In this document: in pieces, positions 1 to 8,272 of the stretch
How positions within the stretch are numbered: the first letter of the stretch is position 1
Layout: the number at the start of each line of letters is the position of its first letter
Assembly: GCF_026013415.1 (NCBI RefSeq)
Contig: NZ_JAPDOK010000001.1
Coordinates: 251,342 to 315,341 of the forward strand
Direction of reading: 5' to 3'
Length of the DNA stretch: 64,000 nt
Origin: Sphingomonas caeni
GTDB taxonomy: Bacteria > Pseudomonadota > Alphaproteobacteria > Sphingomonadales > Sphingomonadaceae
Notes under the pieces: model-generated
Databases searched by the model: none
What the model saw: only the letters and a program-made list of their open reading frames with translations
Told to the model about the DNA's origin: nothing
Program-made: the position numbers and the translations under genes

Positions 1-599
1 CCGCCATGGAAGGACCCGCCCGCACGCACCCGCCCGTTCACCGCCGCGGCGGTGCGCATCACCAGCGGCCCGCCCATGCAATAGCCGGTGGTGCCGATGC
101 CGCGCTTCCGGTCGGTCTCCTTCTGCGCGTCGATGAACTTGATGAAGGCCGTCGCATCGCCGATCGTCGCATCGGGCGTGAGCAGCTTGCGATATTCCAT
201 CGCGCGCGAGCGGATCTCGGGGGCGTCGGGCGCCTCGCCCTCCTTGGTGTAGGGCGGCTTGGCCGAGCGGTAGAAGGGATTGACGGTCAGCACCGCATAG
301 CCCGACTCGGCGAGCCGGTCGGCCATCTGGCGAAAGGCGGGGCGCAGACCGCCAATGTCCGGCCATACCAGCACGCCGGGATGCTTGCCGCGCGCGGGCG
401 CGACGAAATAGGCATCGCACACGCCGTCGGGCGTGGTGATGGTGACGTCCCGGCCCTTGACCGGCATCGCGTTGGCGGCGCGCGGCAGCAGCGCCATCAG
501 CCCCGCGGCGGCGGTTCCGGCGCCGAAGGCCCGGCGCGAAATCCCGCCGGTCGTGGCGAGGAAGCGATCATTGTCGGCGGCGGTCAGTTCATCGCACAT
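1..599 (-). CDS. Dienelactone hydrolase family protein, probable Tat export (C-terminus off window)
   Basis: This gene runs off the left edge, so only about 199 N-terminal codons are seen. The start is the ATG at 599. Residues about 21-45 (SRRAFGAG followed by an Ala/Leu-rich stretch ending in ANA) look like a twin-arginine signal. The mature part has a dienelactone hydrolase alpha/beta fold: a GVLVWPDIGG strand and the nucleophile elbow GYCMGG, whose Cys takes the place of the usual Ser. The family hydrolyses small esters or lactones. The natural substrate cannot be read from the sequence. It is divergent from the N-acetyltransferase gene at 688. Confidence 0.88.
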   Translation of the reverse strand, partial: MCDELTAADNDRFLATTGGISRRAFGAGTAAAGLMALLPRAANAMPVKGRDVTITTPDGVCDAYFVAPARGKHPGVLVWPDIGGLRPAFRQMADRLAESGYAVLTVNPFYRSAKPPYTKEGEAPDAPEIRSRAMEYRKLLTPDATIGDATAFIKFIDAQKETDRKRGIGTTGYCMGGPLVMRTAAAVNGRVRAGGSFHG

Positions 600-687
600 G
601 CTCGTCTCTCCCTATCCCGACCTCGCCCGAGTCTAGCGCCCGCGCCGCCCCTTCCAAAGCGCGATTTCGTCTGCTCTACCCGCAACG

Positions 688-1503
688 ATGCAACTCGCCG
701 CCTATCTCGACCGCATCGGCCATACCGGCCCGATCGCGCCCGATCTCGCCACGCTCGAATCGATCGTGCGCGCGCATATCGCCACGGTACCGTTCGAGAA
801 TCTGGATGTGCAGTTGGACCGGCCCGTCGGGATCGGCCTCGACTCGATCTTCGCCAAGATCGTCGGCGCACGGCGCGGCGGCTGGTGTTTCGAACAGAAT
901 GGCTTGCTCGGCTGGGCGCTCGGCGAGATCGGGTTCGAGGTGCGGCGGATTTCCGCTGGCGTGATGCGCGTCGTGCGCGGCGACATGGCGCTCGGCAATC
1001 ACCTCGCGCTGATCGTCATGCTCGACGGGCAGCCCTGGCTGGTCGATGTCGGCTTTGGCGGATCGCAGGCAGCACCGCTTCCGCTTCGGGAAGGCGAGCG
1101 GCTCGACACTCCCTTCGCCGTCTCGCTGACCGAGGCCAATGGCTGGTGGCGCTTCGCCGAACGCGCGGGCGAAGGCGATCCGTTCAGCTTCGATTTCCGC
1201 GCCGAGCCGGCCGACGAGGCGCTGCTCGCGGCGCGGTGCGCGGCGCTCCAGGCCGATCCCGAATCGGTCTTCGTCCAGAACCTCGTCGTCCAGCAACGCC
1301 AGGGCGACCGGCACCTCACGTTGCGCGGACGGGTATTCAGCATCCGATCGGCCGAGGGCGAGGAGAAGAAGCTGGTCGATAGCGCCGACGAGTTCGTCAC
1401 GCTGCTGGGCGACCGGTTCGGGCTCAACCTTCCCGAAGCCGCCGGGCTGTGGGACAAGGTCTGTGTGCGCCACGAGCTGTTGTTCGCCAAGGAGGATCGG
1501 TGA
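688..1503 (+). CDS. nat: Arylamine N-acetyltransferase
   Basis: The 271-residue protein has the normal length for the bacterial NAT family, which transfers acetyl from acetyl-CoA to arylamines and hydrazines. The Cys-His-Asp triad is visible as C67 (RGGWCFEQN), H105 (GNHLAL) and D120 (LVDVGFGG). The VPFENLD motif near residue 35 is also typical. It is cytoplasmic. The stop overlaps the start of the downstream VOC gene (TGATG), so the two are probably translated together. The physiological substrate is unknown. Confidence 0.95.
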   Translation: MQLAAYLDRIGHTGPIAPDLATLESIVRAHIATVPFENLDVQLDRPVGIGLDSIFAKIVGARRGGWCFEQNGLLGWALGEIGFEVRRISAGVMRVVRGDMALGNHLALIVMLDGQPWLVDVGFGGSQAAPLPLREGERLDTPFAVSLTEANGWWRFAERAGEGDPFSFDFRAEPADEALLAARCAALQADPESVFVQNLVVQQRQGDRHLTLRGRVFSIRSAEGEEKKLVDSADEFVTLLGDRFGLNLPEAAGLWDKVCVRHELLFAKEDR

Positions 1504-1868
1504 TGGACGACCCCACCGCCATCGCCCGGCCCTTCGTGCCCGCAAAGGATTTCGCGCTGAGCAAGGCATTCTACGACGCGATCGGCTTCGAGAAGCAGCA
1601 TGACGGCGAGGTCGCGATCTACCGGATCGGCGCGACCAGCTTCATCCTGCAAAACTATTATGTGCCCGACTGGGCAAACAATTTCATGATGCAGCTGCTG
1701 GTCGATGATCTGGACGGCTGGTGGGCGCACCTCGACGCGCTCGACCTGCCAGCGCGCTTCGGCGTGCCGACGCTCCGCGCGCCTGCGATGCAGCCCTGGG
1801 GGTTGCGCGTGGGCTATCTGGTCGATCCGTCGGGCGTGCTGTGGCACGTGGCCCAGCGTTCCGAATGA
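1503..1868 (+). CDS. VOC family protein (glyoxalase/bleomycin-resistance fold)
   Basis: This 121-residue protein starts at the ATG that overlaps the nat stop codon. It begins with RPFVPAKDFALSKAFYDAIGF, the usual first beta-alpha unit of the vicinal-oxygen-chelate fold, and ends with a YLVDPSGVLWHVAQ strand. Such single-domain proteins dimerise and act as small dioxygenase, isomerase or binding proteins. I cannot assign a substrate. The overlap suggests a function linked to the arylamine N-acetyltransferase, but this is inference. Confidence 0.85.
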   Translation: MDDPTAIARPFVPAKDFALSKAFYDAIGFEKQHDGEVAIYRIGATSFILQNYYVPDWANNFMMQLLVDDLDGWWAHLDALDLPARFGVPTLRAPAMQPWGLRVGYLVDPSGVLWHVAQRSE

Positions 1869-1892
1869 TTCCCCTCCCTGCAGGGAGGGGAA
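1869..1892. terminator. 24-nt perfect palindrome between convergent genes
   Basis: A GC-rich perfect palindrome (TTCCCCTCCC, TGCA, GGGAGGGGAA) lies between the ends of the VOC gene and the TrcR-like gene. Its position between two convergent stops suggests a bidirectional terminator. There is no long T tract, so intrinsic termination is not certain. Confidence 0.5.
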
Positions 1893-1900
1893 CTTAAGGC

Positions 1901-2572
1901 TCAGCGGAACAGATTCTCCGCGGTCGGCTCGGCGTTCGGGTCGCCATGCTCGGCGATCTCGGCGGCGTGCGCCGCGGCGGTGCGCTCGGCGCGCAGCTCC
2001 TCGATCAGCGCCTCGCGGTCGCCCTCGAGCCTGTTGTCGACCGGCGCCTCGATCCCCGCCAGCTTTGCGGCGCGCGCGACGATCGCGTCGAGCTCGCGCT
2101 GCGAGGTGAGGCCGAGCGTCACCGGATCCTTCGGCACGATATTGGCGATGTTCCAATGGCTGCGGTCGCGGATCGCGGCGATGGTGGTCCGGGTGGTGCC
2201 GATCAGCTTGCCGATCGCGCCGTCCGAGATTTCGGGATGGTGGCGCAGGATCCAGGCGATGCCGTCGGGCTTGTCCTGCCGCTTCGAGACCGGCGTGTAG
2301 CGCGGGCCCTTGGTGCGGCGGATCTGGTCAGGGCCCTTGAGCATCTTGAGCGAATAGTTCGGGTCGTTCTGGCCCTTCTCGATCTCGTCCATCGTCAGCT
2401 CGTGCGCGCGGACGGGGTCGCGGCCGGTGAGCTTGGTGGTGGCGGTGTCGTCGGCGATCGCCTGGACTTCGAGGATGTGCAGACCGCAGAATTCGGCGAT
2501 CTGATCGAACGAGAGCGAGGTGTTGTCGACCAGCCAGGAAGCGGTCGCATGCGGCATCAGCGGCTGGGCCAC
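1901..2572 (-). CDS. DUF1013 / TrcR-type cell-cycle regulator
   Basis: The 223-residue protein matches the alphaproteobacterial DUF1013 family, described as a transcriptional cell-cycle regulator (TrcR). Recognisable segments are ASWLVDNTSLSFDQIAEFCG (helix-turn-helix-like, residues about 11-30), a central RDPVRAHELTMDEIEKGQND, and a second possible DNA-binding region around DGAIGKLIGTTRTTIAAIR. The acidic C-terminus is probably disordered. It stands alone, downstream of nothing on its strand except the divergent spacer at 2573-2660. The name rests on family recognition, not on evidence for targets. Confidence 0.88.
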   Translation of the reverse strand: MAQPLMPHATASWLVDNTSLSFDQIAEFCGLHILEVQAIADDTATTKLTGRDPVRAHELTMDEIEKGQNDPNYSLKMLKGPDQIRRTKGPRYTPVSKRQDKPDGIAWILRHHPEISDGAIGKLIGTTRTTIAAIRDRSHWNIANIVPKDPVTLGLTSQRELDAIVARAAKLAGIEAPVDNRLEGDREALIEELRAERTAAAHAAEIAEHGDPNAEPTAENLFR

Positions 2573-2590
2573 GATAGTCTCCAGAAATAG

Positions 2591-2615
2591 AAAGGGCCGC
2601 CCATCACGGGCGGCC
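2591..2615 (-). terminator. Terminator for the glycosyltransferase gene
   Basis: An 8-bp GC stem (GGCCGCCC / GGGCGGCC, 5-nt loop) is followed on the minus strand by a pyrimidine-rich CTTTCTATTTC tract. It lies 45 nt past the glycosyltransferase stop and before the TrcR-like start. Confidence 0.75.
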
Positions 2616-2660
2616 GGTCACGGGGCTGACTTAATGCGACAGCGCTCCAAGGGCAAGGAT

Positions 2661-3683
2661 TTAAGCCGCCACTTCTTCCTCGTCGAGCGGAACCAGCGCG
2701 TTGAGGAACTGGCGGGCGCTCGCTTCCCAGGTGAAGGTGCGGCCATAGGCGGCGCATGCGGCGCGGTTCTTCTTCAGCGCCTCGCCGATCGCGACGGTCA
2801 GATCCTCGTCCATCGCGCCGGTCTCGGGGGTGACGATGTCGATCGGGCCGGTGACCGGATAGGCCGCGACCGGCACGCCGCATGCCAGCGCCTCGATCAT
2901 CACCAGCCCGAACGTGTCGGTGCGGCTCGGGAAGACGAACACGTCCGCCGCCGCATAGGCCGAGGCGAGCTCGTCGCCGAACATCGGCCCCATGAACCTG
3001 GCGTGCGGATAATGCGTCTCGAGCCAATTGCGCGAAGGGCCGTCACCGACCACGACCTTGGTGCCCGGATGCGAACTCTGCAGGAACGCCTCGAGATTCT
3101 TCTCGACCGCGACGCGCCCGACATAGAGCTGGATCGGCCCCTCGAACCCGGCGATCACCGGATGCGGCGCGAGCCCGGGATGATAGTGCTTCAGATCGAC
3201 CCCGCGCCCCCAATGCACGACCTGGTCGAGCCCGTGATCGACCAACGACTGGCGGATCGACGGGGTCGAGGCGAGGATCGCCGCGCTCGGCGAATGGAAC
3301 CAGCGGATATAGCGCCAGATCCATTCGGCCGGCACGCCCGAGCGCGCCGAGACATAGTCGGGAAACTGGGTGTGATAGGCGGTGGTGAAGGGCCGTTCCT
3401 CGCGCAGGCACCAGCGCCGCGCGGCGACGCAGAGCGGACCCTCGGTCGCCAGATGGATCGCGTGCGGGGCGAATTCCTCGATCATCGCGCCGACGCTCTT
3501 CACCCGGGTGATCGCGAGGCGGATCTCGGGATAGGTCGGCATCGGCAGCGAGTAAAAGAGATCGGGCGAGATCACGATCACCTTGTGGCCATAGCGCTCG
3601 AGCACCTCGCGCACCGACTGGAGCGTGCGGACGACTCCGTTGACCTGTGGCTCCCAAGCGTCGGTGACGATGGCGATGCGCAC
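2661..3683 (-). CDS. GT4-type glycosyltransferase
   Basis: The 340-residue protein uses a GTG start at 3683. The reading frame continues upstream, but conserved sequence begins at VRIAIVTDAWEPQVNG, and the upstream phosphatase stops 14 nt away. The N-terminal Rossmann half carries DAWEPQVNGVV. The C-terminal half carries GEGV-like donor-binding sequence and an E-x7-E region (GLVMIEALACG, about residues 255-270). Close relatives are mannosyl- or glucosyltransferases making glycolipids at the inner membrane. The LpxH-like gene directly upstream points to envelope lipid glycosylation. The donor and acceptor are unknown. Confidence 0.88.
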   Translation of the reverse strand: MRIAIVTDAWEPQVNGVVRTLQSVREVLERYGHKVIVISPDLFYSLPMPTYPEIRLAITRVKSVGAMIEEFAPHAIHLATEGPLCVAARRWCLREERPFTTAYHTQFPDYVSARSGVPAEWIWRYIRWFHSPSAAILASTPSIRQSLVDHGLDQVVHWGRGVDLKHYHPGLAPHPVIAGFEGPIQLYVGRVAVEKNLEAFLQSSHPGTKVVVGDGPSRNWLETHYPHARFMGPMFGDELASAYAAADVFVFPSRTDTFGLVMIEALACGVPVAAYPVTGPIDIVTPETGAMDEDLTVAIGEALKKNRAACAAYGRTFTWEASARQFLNALVPLDEEEVAA

Positions 3684-3697
3684 AGGGTCGTGTCCCG

Positions 3698-4567
3698 TCA
3701 GGCTGCCGCCAGCCGGGCTTGGGGGGGATTCTCCCGTTCCTTCATCACTTCCGCCCAGTGCAGAATCTCCATCCGCCCATCGAAATGCTCGACCAGCGCC
3801 GTACAGCCTTCGACCCAATCGCCGTCGTTATAGTAGGATACGCCGTGGATCATACGCATATCGGCGGCATGGATGTGACCGGCAACCACGCCGTCCACCC
3901 CGCGCGCGCCCGCGGCCTTGGCGACCACCTCCTCGAAGCGGGTGATGAAGGCCACCGCATTCTTGACCTTGCTCTTGGCGTATTTGGAAAGCGACCAATA
4001 GGGCAGGCCGAACCAGCGCCGGACATGGTTCATCATCCGGTTGAGCGCCATCGTCGCTTCGTAGGCGGCGTCGCCCAGATGCGCGAGCCAGCGCTGCGAG
4101 AGCATCACCGCGTCGAACTCGTCGCCATGGATCACCAGCAGGCGGCGACCGTCGGCGGTCTCGTGGATCGCATGGCGGCGGATTTCGACCCCGCCGAAGT
4201 TCAGCCCGGTGAATTGGCGGAACATCTCGTCGTGATTGCCGGGGACATAGACGATCCGATCGCCGCGCTTGGCACGCTTCATCACGCGCCGGACGATGTC
4301 GTTATGGGTCTGGGGCCAATAGAATTTCTTCTTCAGCCGCCACCCGTCGATGATGTCGCCGACCAGATACAGGGTGTCGCTGTCGACATGGTCGAGAAAG
4401 TCGATCAGCATCTCGGCATTGCAGCCGCGCGTGCCCAGATGGACGTCGGAGATCCAGATCGTGCGGTAGCGGGTACGCTCGCCGACCGGCTTTTCGGGGA
4501 CCGCCAGATGTGAAGAAGCGAATTCCGCCGGATCGAGTCCGAACGGAAGCCTGGTAACCGTCGCCAT
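3698..4567 (-). CDS. LpxH-like metallophosphoesterase (UDP-2,3-diacylglucosamine diphosphatase family)
   Basis: The 289-residue calcineurin-like phosphoesterase has the full set of dimetal motifs: D41/H43 (SDVHLG), D71 (VGDIIDG), N111-H112-D113 (PGNHDE), H147 (IHGDE) and H231/H233 (GHIHAAD). COG2908 members like this are usually named UDP-2,3-diacylglucosamine diphosphatase (lipid A synthesis). The protein is longer than E. coli LpxH, and it sits in an operon-like arrangement 14 nt upstream of a lipid-type glycosyltransferase. A phosphatase acting on another phospholipid intermediate is therefore also possible. Confidence 0.85.
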   Translation of the reverse strand: MATVTRLPFGLDPAEFASSHLAVPEKPVGERTRYRTIWISDVHLGTRGCNAEMLIDFLDHVDSDTLYLVGDIIDGWRLKKKFYWPQTHNDIVRRVMKRAKRGDRIVYVPGNHDEMFRQFTGLNFGGVEIRRHAIHETADGRRLLVIHGDEFDAVMLSQRWLAHLGDAAYEATMALNRMMNHVRRWFGLPYWSLSKYAKSKVKNAVAFITRFEEVVAKAAGARGVDGVVAGHIHAADMRMIHGVSYYNDGDWVEGCTALVEHFDGRMEILHWAEVMKERENPPQARLAAA

Positions 4568-4747
4568 CGCGAACCCCGGTATTGCCCTTGCCTGATGGGC
4601 CTATGACGGGGAATTGTTACAATCGGAATCGCGGCTCGATTTTTCGGAAATCGCAACCTGTATTTCTTCGTAATGACCGGAAACATACTGGAACTATCTC
4701 GTTAATACTCCGGATCGGCGCCAGCGGGGTGCACCCGGGGAACAAGT

Positions 4748-6676
4748 TTGACCGAGGCAGGGCGCTACCGACCCGAAATAGATGGCTTGCGGGCGCTGGC
4801 GGTGCTGCCGGTAGTGCTGTTCCATTCGGGCATCCCCGGCTTTTCGGGGGGCTATGTCGGCGTCGACATCTTCTTCGTCATTTCGGGCTTCCTGATCACT
4901 CGGATCATCTATTCGGAGCTGATCGCGGGCAGCTTCTCGATCGTCCATTTCTACGAGCGTCGCGCACGGCGCATCCTCCCCGCGCTGACCGTGGTGCTGA
5001 TCGCGGCGACCGGGGTCGCGGCGCTGCTGATGTCGGCGACCGACATGATCCAATATGCCAAGGCGCTGACGGCGACCGTGTTCTTCGCGTCCAATTTGTG
5101 GTTCCGGAATCAGACGGGCGGCTATTTCGAGCCCGATGTCGAGACGCATCCGCTGCTCCACACCTGGAGCCTCGCGGTCGAAGAGCAATTCTACATCGTC
5201 TTCCCGCTGCTGCTGATGGCATGCGTGCGTTTCTTGCCGGGGCGCGTGAAGCCGATCGTGCTGCTCGGCACCCTCGCCTCATTCGCCTTCGCGGTGTGGC
5301 AGGTGCGGGCGAGCCCGAACGCCGCCTTCTATCTCGCCCCGGCGCGCGCCTGGGAGCTGGGACTGGGATCGGTGCTCGCGCTCGGGCTGGTCCCCGCGGT
5401 CCGCCATGGCACCACGCGCGAGGTGCTGGGCTGGAGCGCAATCGCACTGATTGTGATGCCCGTATTGCTCTACACTAGCGCCACGCCCTTTCCGGGCCTG
5501 GCGGCGCTCCCGCCCTGCCTCGGCGCGGCGCTGATCATCCAGCTTGGCGACAGCGGCGCGGGCCGCATGCTCGGCTGGCGACCCCTGATCTTTATCGGCC
5601 TGATTTCCTATTCGCTCTATCTATGGCACTGGCCCGTGATCGTGCTGCTCAAGGGCGTACTGGCGGTATCGGCCCTGCCCGCGAGCTGGGGCGCCATTGG
5701 GATCGCCGTCTCGCTGGTCCTCGCGACGCTGAGCTGGCGCTTCGTCGAGCAGCCCTTCCGCTCGCGCGCGCGCATCGGACGGCGCAGCATCTTTCTTCTC
5801 TCGGGCTGCGCCATGGCAGGCCTTGTGGCGCTGGCCGCCGGATTATGGATCTCGCGCGGTCTGCCGGCGCGTTTCACGCCCGCCGAACGGGCGCTGATCG
5901 AAGCGCGCTTCGACGGCAATCCGCGGCGCAATGAATGTCTCGACCGCCTGCCTGGCGCGCTTTGCCGGATCGGCGCGAGCAACGCGACCCCCAGCTTCCT
6001 CTTCTGGGGCGATTCGCATGCGGACGCGCTCCAGCCCGGGATCGGGCAGGCCGCCGCGAGTGCGGGCCGCGCCGGCTATGCCGCCGCGCGGCGCTCCTGC
6101 GCGCCGCTGATCGGCGTCGGGCAGACCGAACCGGGCTGCACCGAGGCCGGCCGCGGGACGATCAACTGGCTGCGCGCGCATCCCGAGATCCGCACCGTGG
6201 TGATGATCGCGCGCTGGCCCTTGTGGCGGAGCGGGCATTATTACGCCGCCGAGCCCGGCCCACCGCACCCGCTGCTCGCGCTGACGCCGGGGCAGAGGGG
6301 CCTCGATCGGCCTGCACTGTTCGACGATGCGATCCGGCAAACGGTGATCGCACTCCGGATGATGAACCGGCACGTGGTGATCTTGGGCGACACGCCCGAG
6401 ATCGGCTGGGACGTTCCTACCCGCCTGTTTGCCGCGCATCGTTTCGGCACCGCCGCCCCGGCCCCGCCGACCGCCGCCGAGGCCCTGGCGCGCCAAGCCG
6501 ATGCCGATCGCGTGCTGGGCGCACTGGGTGTCGACTATGTGCCGTTGCTGCCGCGCTTCTGCGACACCGTCTGCCGCACCGCGGCGGGCAGCGTGCCGCT
6601 CTATGTCGATGACGACCATGTCTCGGCGGCCGGCGCGCGGATGATAGCCCCGCTGCTGGTGCCGCTCCTCCGCTAG
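4748..6676 (+). CDS. OafA/YrhL-type acyltransferase with C-terminal SGNH domain
   Basis: This 642-residue membrane protein starts at TTG (4748), preceded by CCCGGGGAAC. Residues about 7-350 form the acyltransferase-3 domain, with EIDGLRALAVLPVVLFHSG holding the catalytic His, and about ten hydrophobic helices. A periplasmic SGNH hydrolase domain follows, with GDSH at 421-424 and D621-x-x-H624 near the end. Proteins of this architecture O-acetylate surface polysaccharides or peptidoglycan. The target glycan is not indicated by neighbours. Its stop overlaps the convergent GST stop by CTAG. Confidence 0.93.
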   Translation: MTEAGRYRPEIDGLRALAVLPVVLFHSGIPGFSGGYVGVDIFFVISGFLITRIIYSELIAGSFSIVHFYERRARRILPALTVVLIAATGVAALLMSATDMIQYAKALTATVFFASNLWFRNQTGGYFEPDVETHPLLHTWSLAVEEQFYIVFPLLLMACVRFLPGRVKPIVLLGTLASFAFAVWQVRASPNAAFYLAPARAWELGLGSVLALGLVPAVRHGTTREVLGWSAIALIVMPVLLYTSATPFPGLAALPPCLGAALIIQLGDSGAGRMLGWRPLIFIGLISYSLYLWHWPVIVLLKGVLAVSALPASWGAIGIAVSLVLATLSWRFVEQPFRSRARIGRRSIFLLSGCAMAGLVALAAGLWISRGLPARFTPAERALIEARFDGNPRRNECLDRLPGALCRIGASNATPSFLFWGDSHADALQPGIGQAAASAGRAGYAAARRSCAPLIGVGQTEPGCTEAGRGTINWLRAHPEIRTVVMIARWPLWRSGHYYAAEPGPPHPLLALTPGQRGLDRPALFDDAIRQTVIALRMMNRHVVILGDTPEIGWDVPTRLFAAHRFGTAAPAPPTAAEALARQADADRVLGALGVDYVPLLPRFCDTVCRTAAGSVPLYVDDDHVSAAGARMIAPLLVPLLR

Positions 6677-7302
6677 GCGTCGATCGCGACGTGCCCCGGC
6701 TGCGCCGCGACCCGCGCCAGCCAGGCCTGGACATTCGGATAGCACGACAGCTGATAGCCGCCTTCCTCGCAGACATGGGTATAGGCGTAGAGCGCGATAT
6801 CGGCGATCGTGAAACGCCCCGCGGCGAACCAGTCCGCCTTCGCCAGATGCTCGTCCATCAGCTCGAGCGCGGCGAGCCCCGCGGCGCGCTTGCCGGGCAG
6901 GTTGACCCGCTGAACCTCGCTGAAATTGGCCTCGCCGATCCAGCCATACCAGAAGCGGAGCGTCGCCACGTTGGGCTCGTGATTATACTGCTCCCAAAAC
7001 AGCCAGCGCATCATGTCGGCATGATCGAACCGGTCGCCGGGGATCAGCGAGGTGCCGTGCGCGAGATAGAGGCAGGCGGCGTTGCTCTCCGGCAGGAAGC
7101 GCCAAGAGTCTTCGGCGCCGATCTGGAGCGTCGGGATGCGGCCATTGGCGTTGACCCGGGACAGGAATTCCGGCGTGCGCGTCTCGCCCTTCATGATGTC
7201 ATATTCGCGCCGTTCGAGCGCGGCGCCGACATGCGCGGCGGTCAGGCGGATCTTGTAGCAATTGCCCGAGCGGGCATATTCGTGAAGCACCAGTCCGGCC
7301 AT
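6673..7302 (-). CDS. Glutathione S-transferase family protein
   Basis: The 209-residue protein has an N-terminal thioredoxin-like domain (SGNCYKIRL, then NGRIPTLQI with the cis-Pro, and a PESNAACLYLA glutathione-binding segment). An all-helical C-terminal domain with FTIADIALYAYTHV follows. This is the usual GST layout and length. It is cytoplasmic. The S-G-N-C segment near residue 12 leaves open whether Ser or Cys acts on glutathione. The substrate is unknown. A 370-nt gene-free stretch with a repeated 39-nt element lies upstream. Confidence 0.92.
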   Translation of the reverse strand: MAGLVLHEYARSGNCYKIRLTAAHVGAALERREYDIMKGETRTPEFLSRVNANGRIPTLQIGAEDSWRFLPESNAACLYLAHGTSLIPGDRFDHADMMRWLFWEQYNHEPNVATLRFWYGWIGEANFSEVQRVNLPGKRAAGLAALELMDEHLAKADWFAAGRFTIADIALYAYTHVCEEGGYQLSCYPNVQAWLARVAAQPGHVAIDA

Positions 7303-7672
7303 CGTCCCTCTCCCTTGGCGATGGCCTCCTCATGCGCGGGGCGGGGCATTTGTCCAATCGAAAGCGGGTGCGGGCCGATAAGCCGGCCTTATCGATCGTC
7401 GTCGCGACCATGAAGGCCAGCCCCATGCCCAGGGTTGTCCCAGCATGTGAAAGTTGACACTAGCTTCACACTATCGCGCATGTTTTGCGCCGCGCAGTCT
7501 CCCGGGGAAAACGCGTCGTTCGCCAAATGCGGATCGACAGGGTCAAAGAGCGGCCGGATCGACCGGCTCCGCGAGCAAAGCAGGCGAAATCCTACATTTC
7601 AAGGGCTTGGGTAATCGCCCCGGGGTCGGGTCCCGTCCCGCGATCGCGTTCCGATCCGCGCGTGGCAAGCGA
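7303..7672. other. Gene-free region carrying one copy of a repeated 39-nt element
   Basis: This is 370 nt with no supportable gene on either strand. Its 5' part is the probable promoter region of the minus-strand GST gene. At 7437-7475 it carries the 39-nt element found again at 24471-24509. Nothing else is recognisable. Confidence 0.6.
7437..7475 (+). repeat. 39-nt repeated element, copy 1
   Basis: The element differs at a single base from 24471-24509. It contains the dyad TGTGAA-N13-TTCACA, a TTGACA hexamer (7454-7459) and ACACTA twice, one helical turn apart. It may be an operator or promoter element. No + strand gene follows this copy within 300 nt. Confidence 0.75.
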
Positions 7673-8272
7673 TCAGTCGATCAGCCCGAGTTCCTCGCGC
7701 CGGCGCGCATTGCCGCGGTTCCACAGCCACCCCGCGAACAGCCCGCCCAGCACCATCAGCCAGCCCCAGGTGTGCGTCCAGAAGGGATAGAGGGCGGCCT
7801 TGGTCACGTCGCGCCCATTGGCCTTGTTGACCATCTCCCACGCGCCGGGCTTGAGCCCGGTATAGACGATGCCCCAATCGTTGCGCACGAACATCACCGC
7901 CGGGTCTTCCTCGGACACCCAGCCGAACGGCAGCCCGAGGAAACTCCATTCGCGAACCGCGTTGCCCACCGCCGGAGTGGCCTTGATCTTGGTCATCTCC
8001 TCCCAGGTATCCGCGCGGGGCGGATGGCCGAGCACCGTGTTGGCGGCGGCGAGCATGATCTCGAACTTGGTGTGCGGACGCGGCGTATGAACGCCGTAAT
8101 CGTCGAGAAGCTTGGTCATGTCGCCCACCTCGGGCGGCACCTTGGCTTCACCGATATAATCGATCGTCGGGCTGCTCATCAGCACGATCGGACGCGCAGT
8201 CCCCAGGAGCGCCGCGATCCAGATCAGTACAAGCACGCCCGTCACGAGCCTAAACGGCAGAAAATGTCCCAT
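7673..8272 (-). CDS. Membrane protein of unknown function
   Basis: I do not recognise this 199-residue protein. It has an N-terminal membrane segment (LVTGVLVLIWIAALLG, residues about 9-24), a soluble central part of about 130 residues and a second membrane segment near the C-terminus (WGWLMVLGGLFAGWLW), then a basic tail. The start is taken at the ATG at 8272, which overlaps the end of the upstream quinone oxidoreductase gene by 23 nt. The overlap suggests co-transcription with that gene. Confidence 0.7.
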   Translation of the reverse strand: MGHFLPFRLVTGVLVLIWIAALLGTARPIVLMSSPTIDYIGEAKVPPEVGDMTKLLDDYGVHTPRPHTKFEIMLAAANTVLGHPPRADTWEEMTKIKATPAVGNAVREWSFLGLPFGWVSEEDPAVMFVRNDWGIVYTGLKPGAWEMVNKANGRDVTKAALYPFWTHTWGWLMVLGGLFAGWLWNRGNARRREELGLID

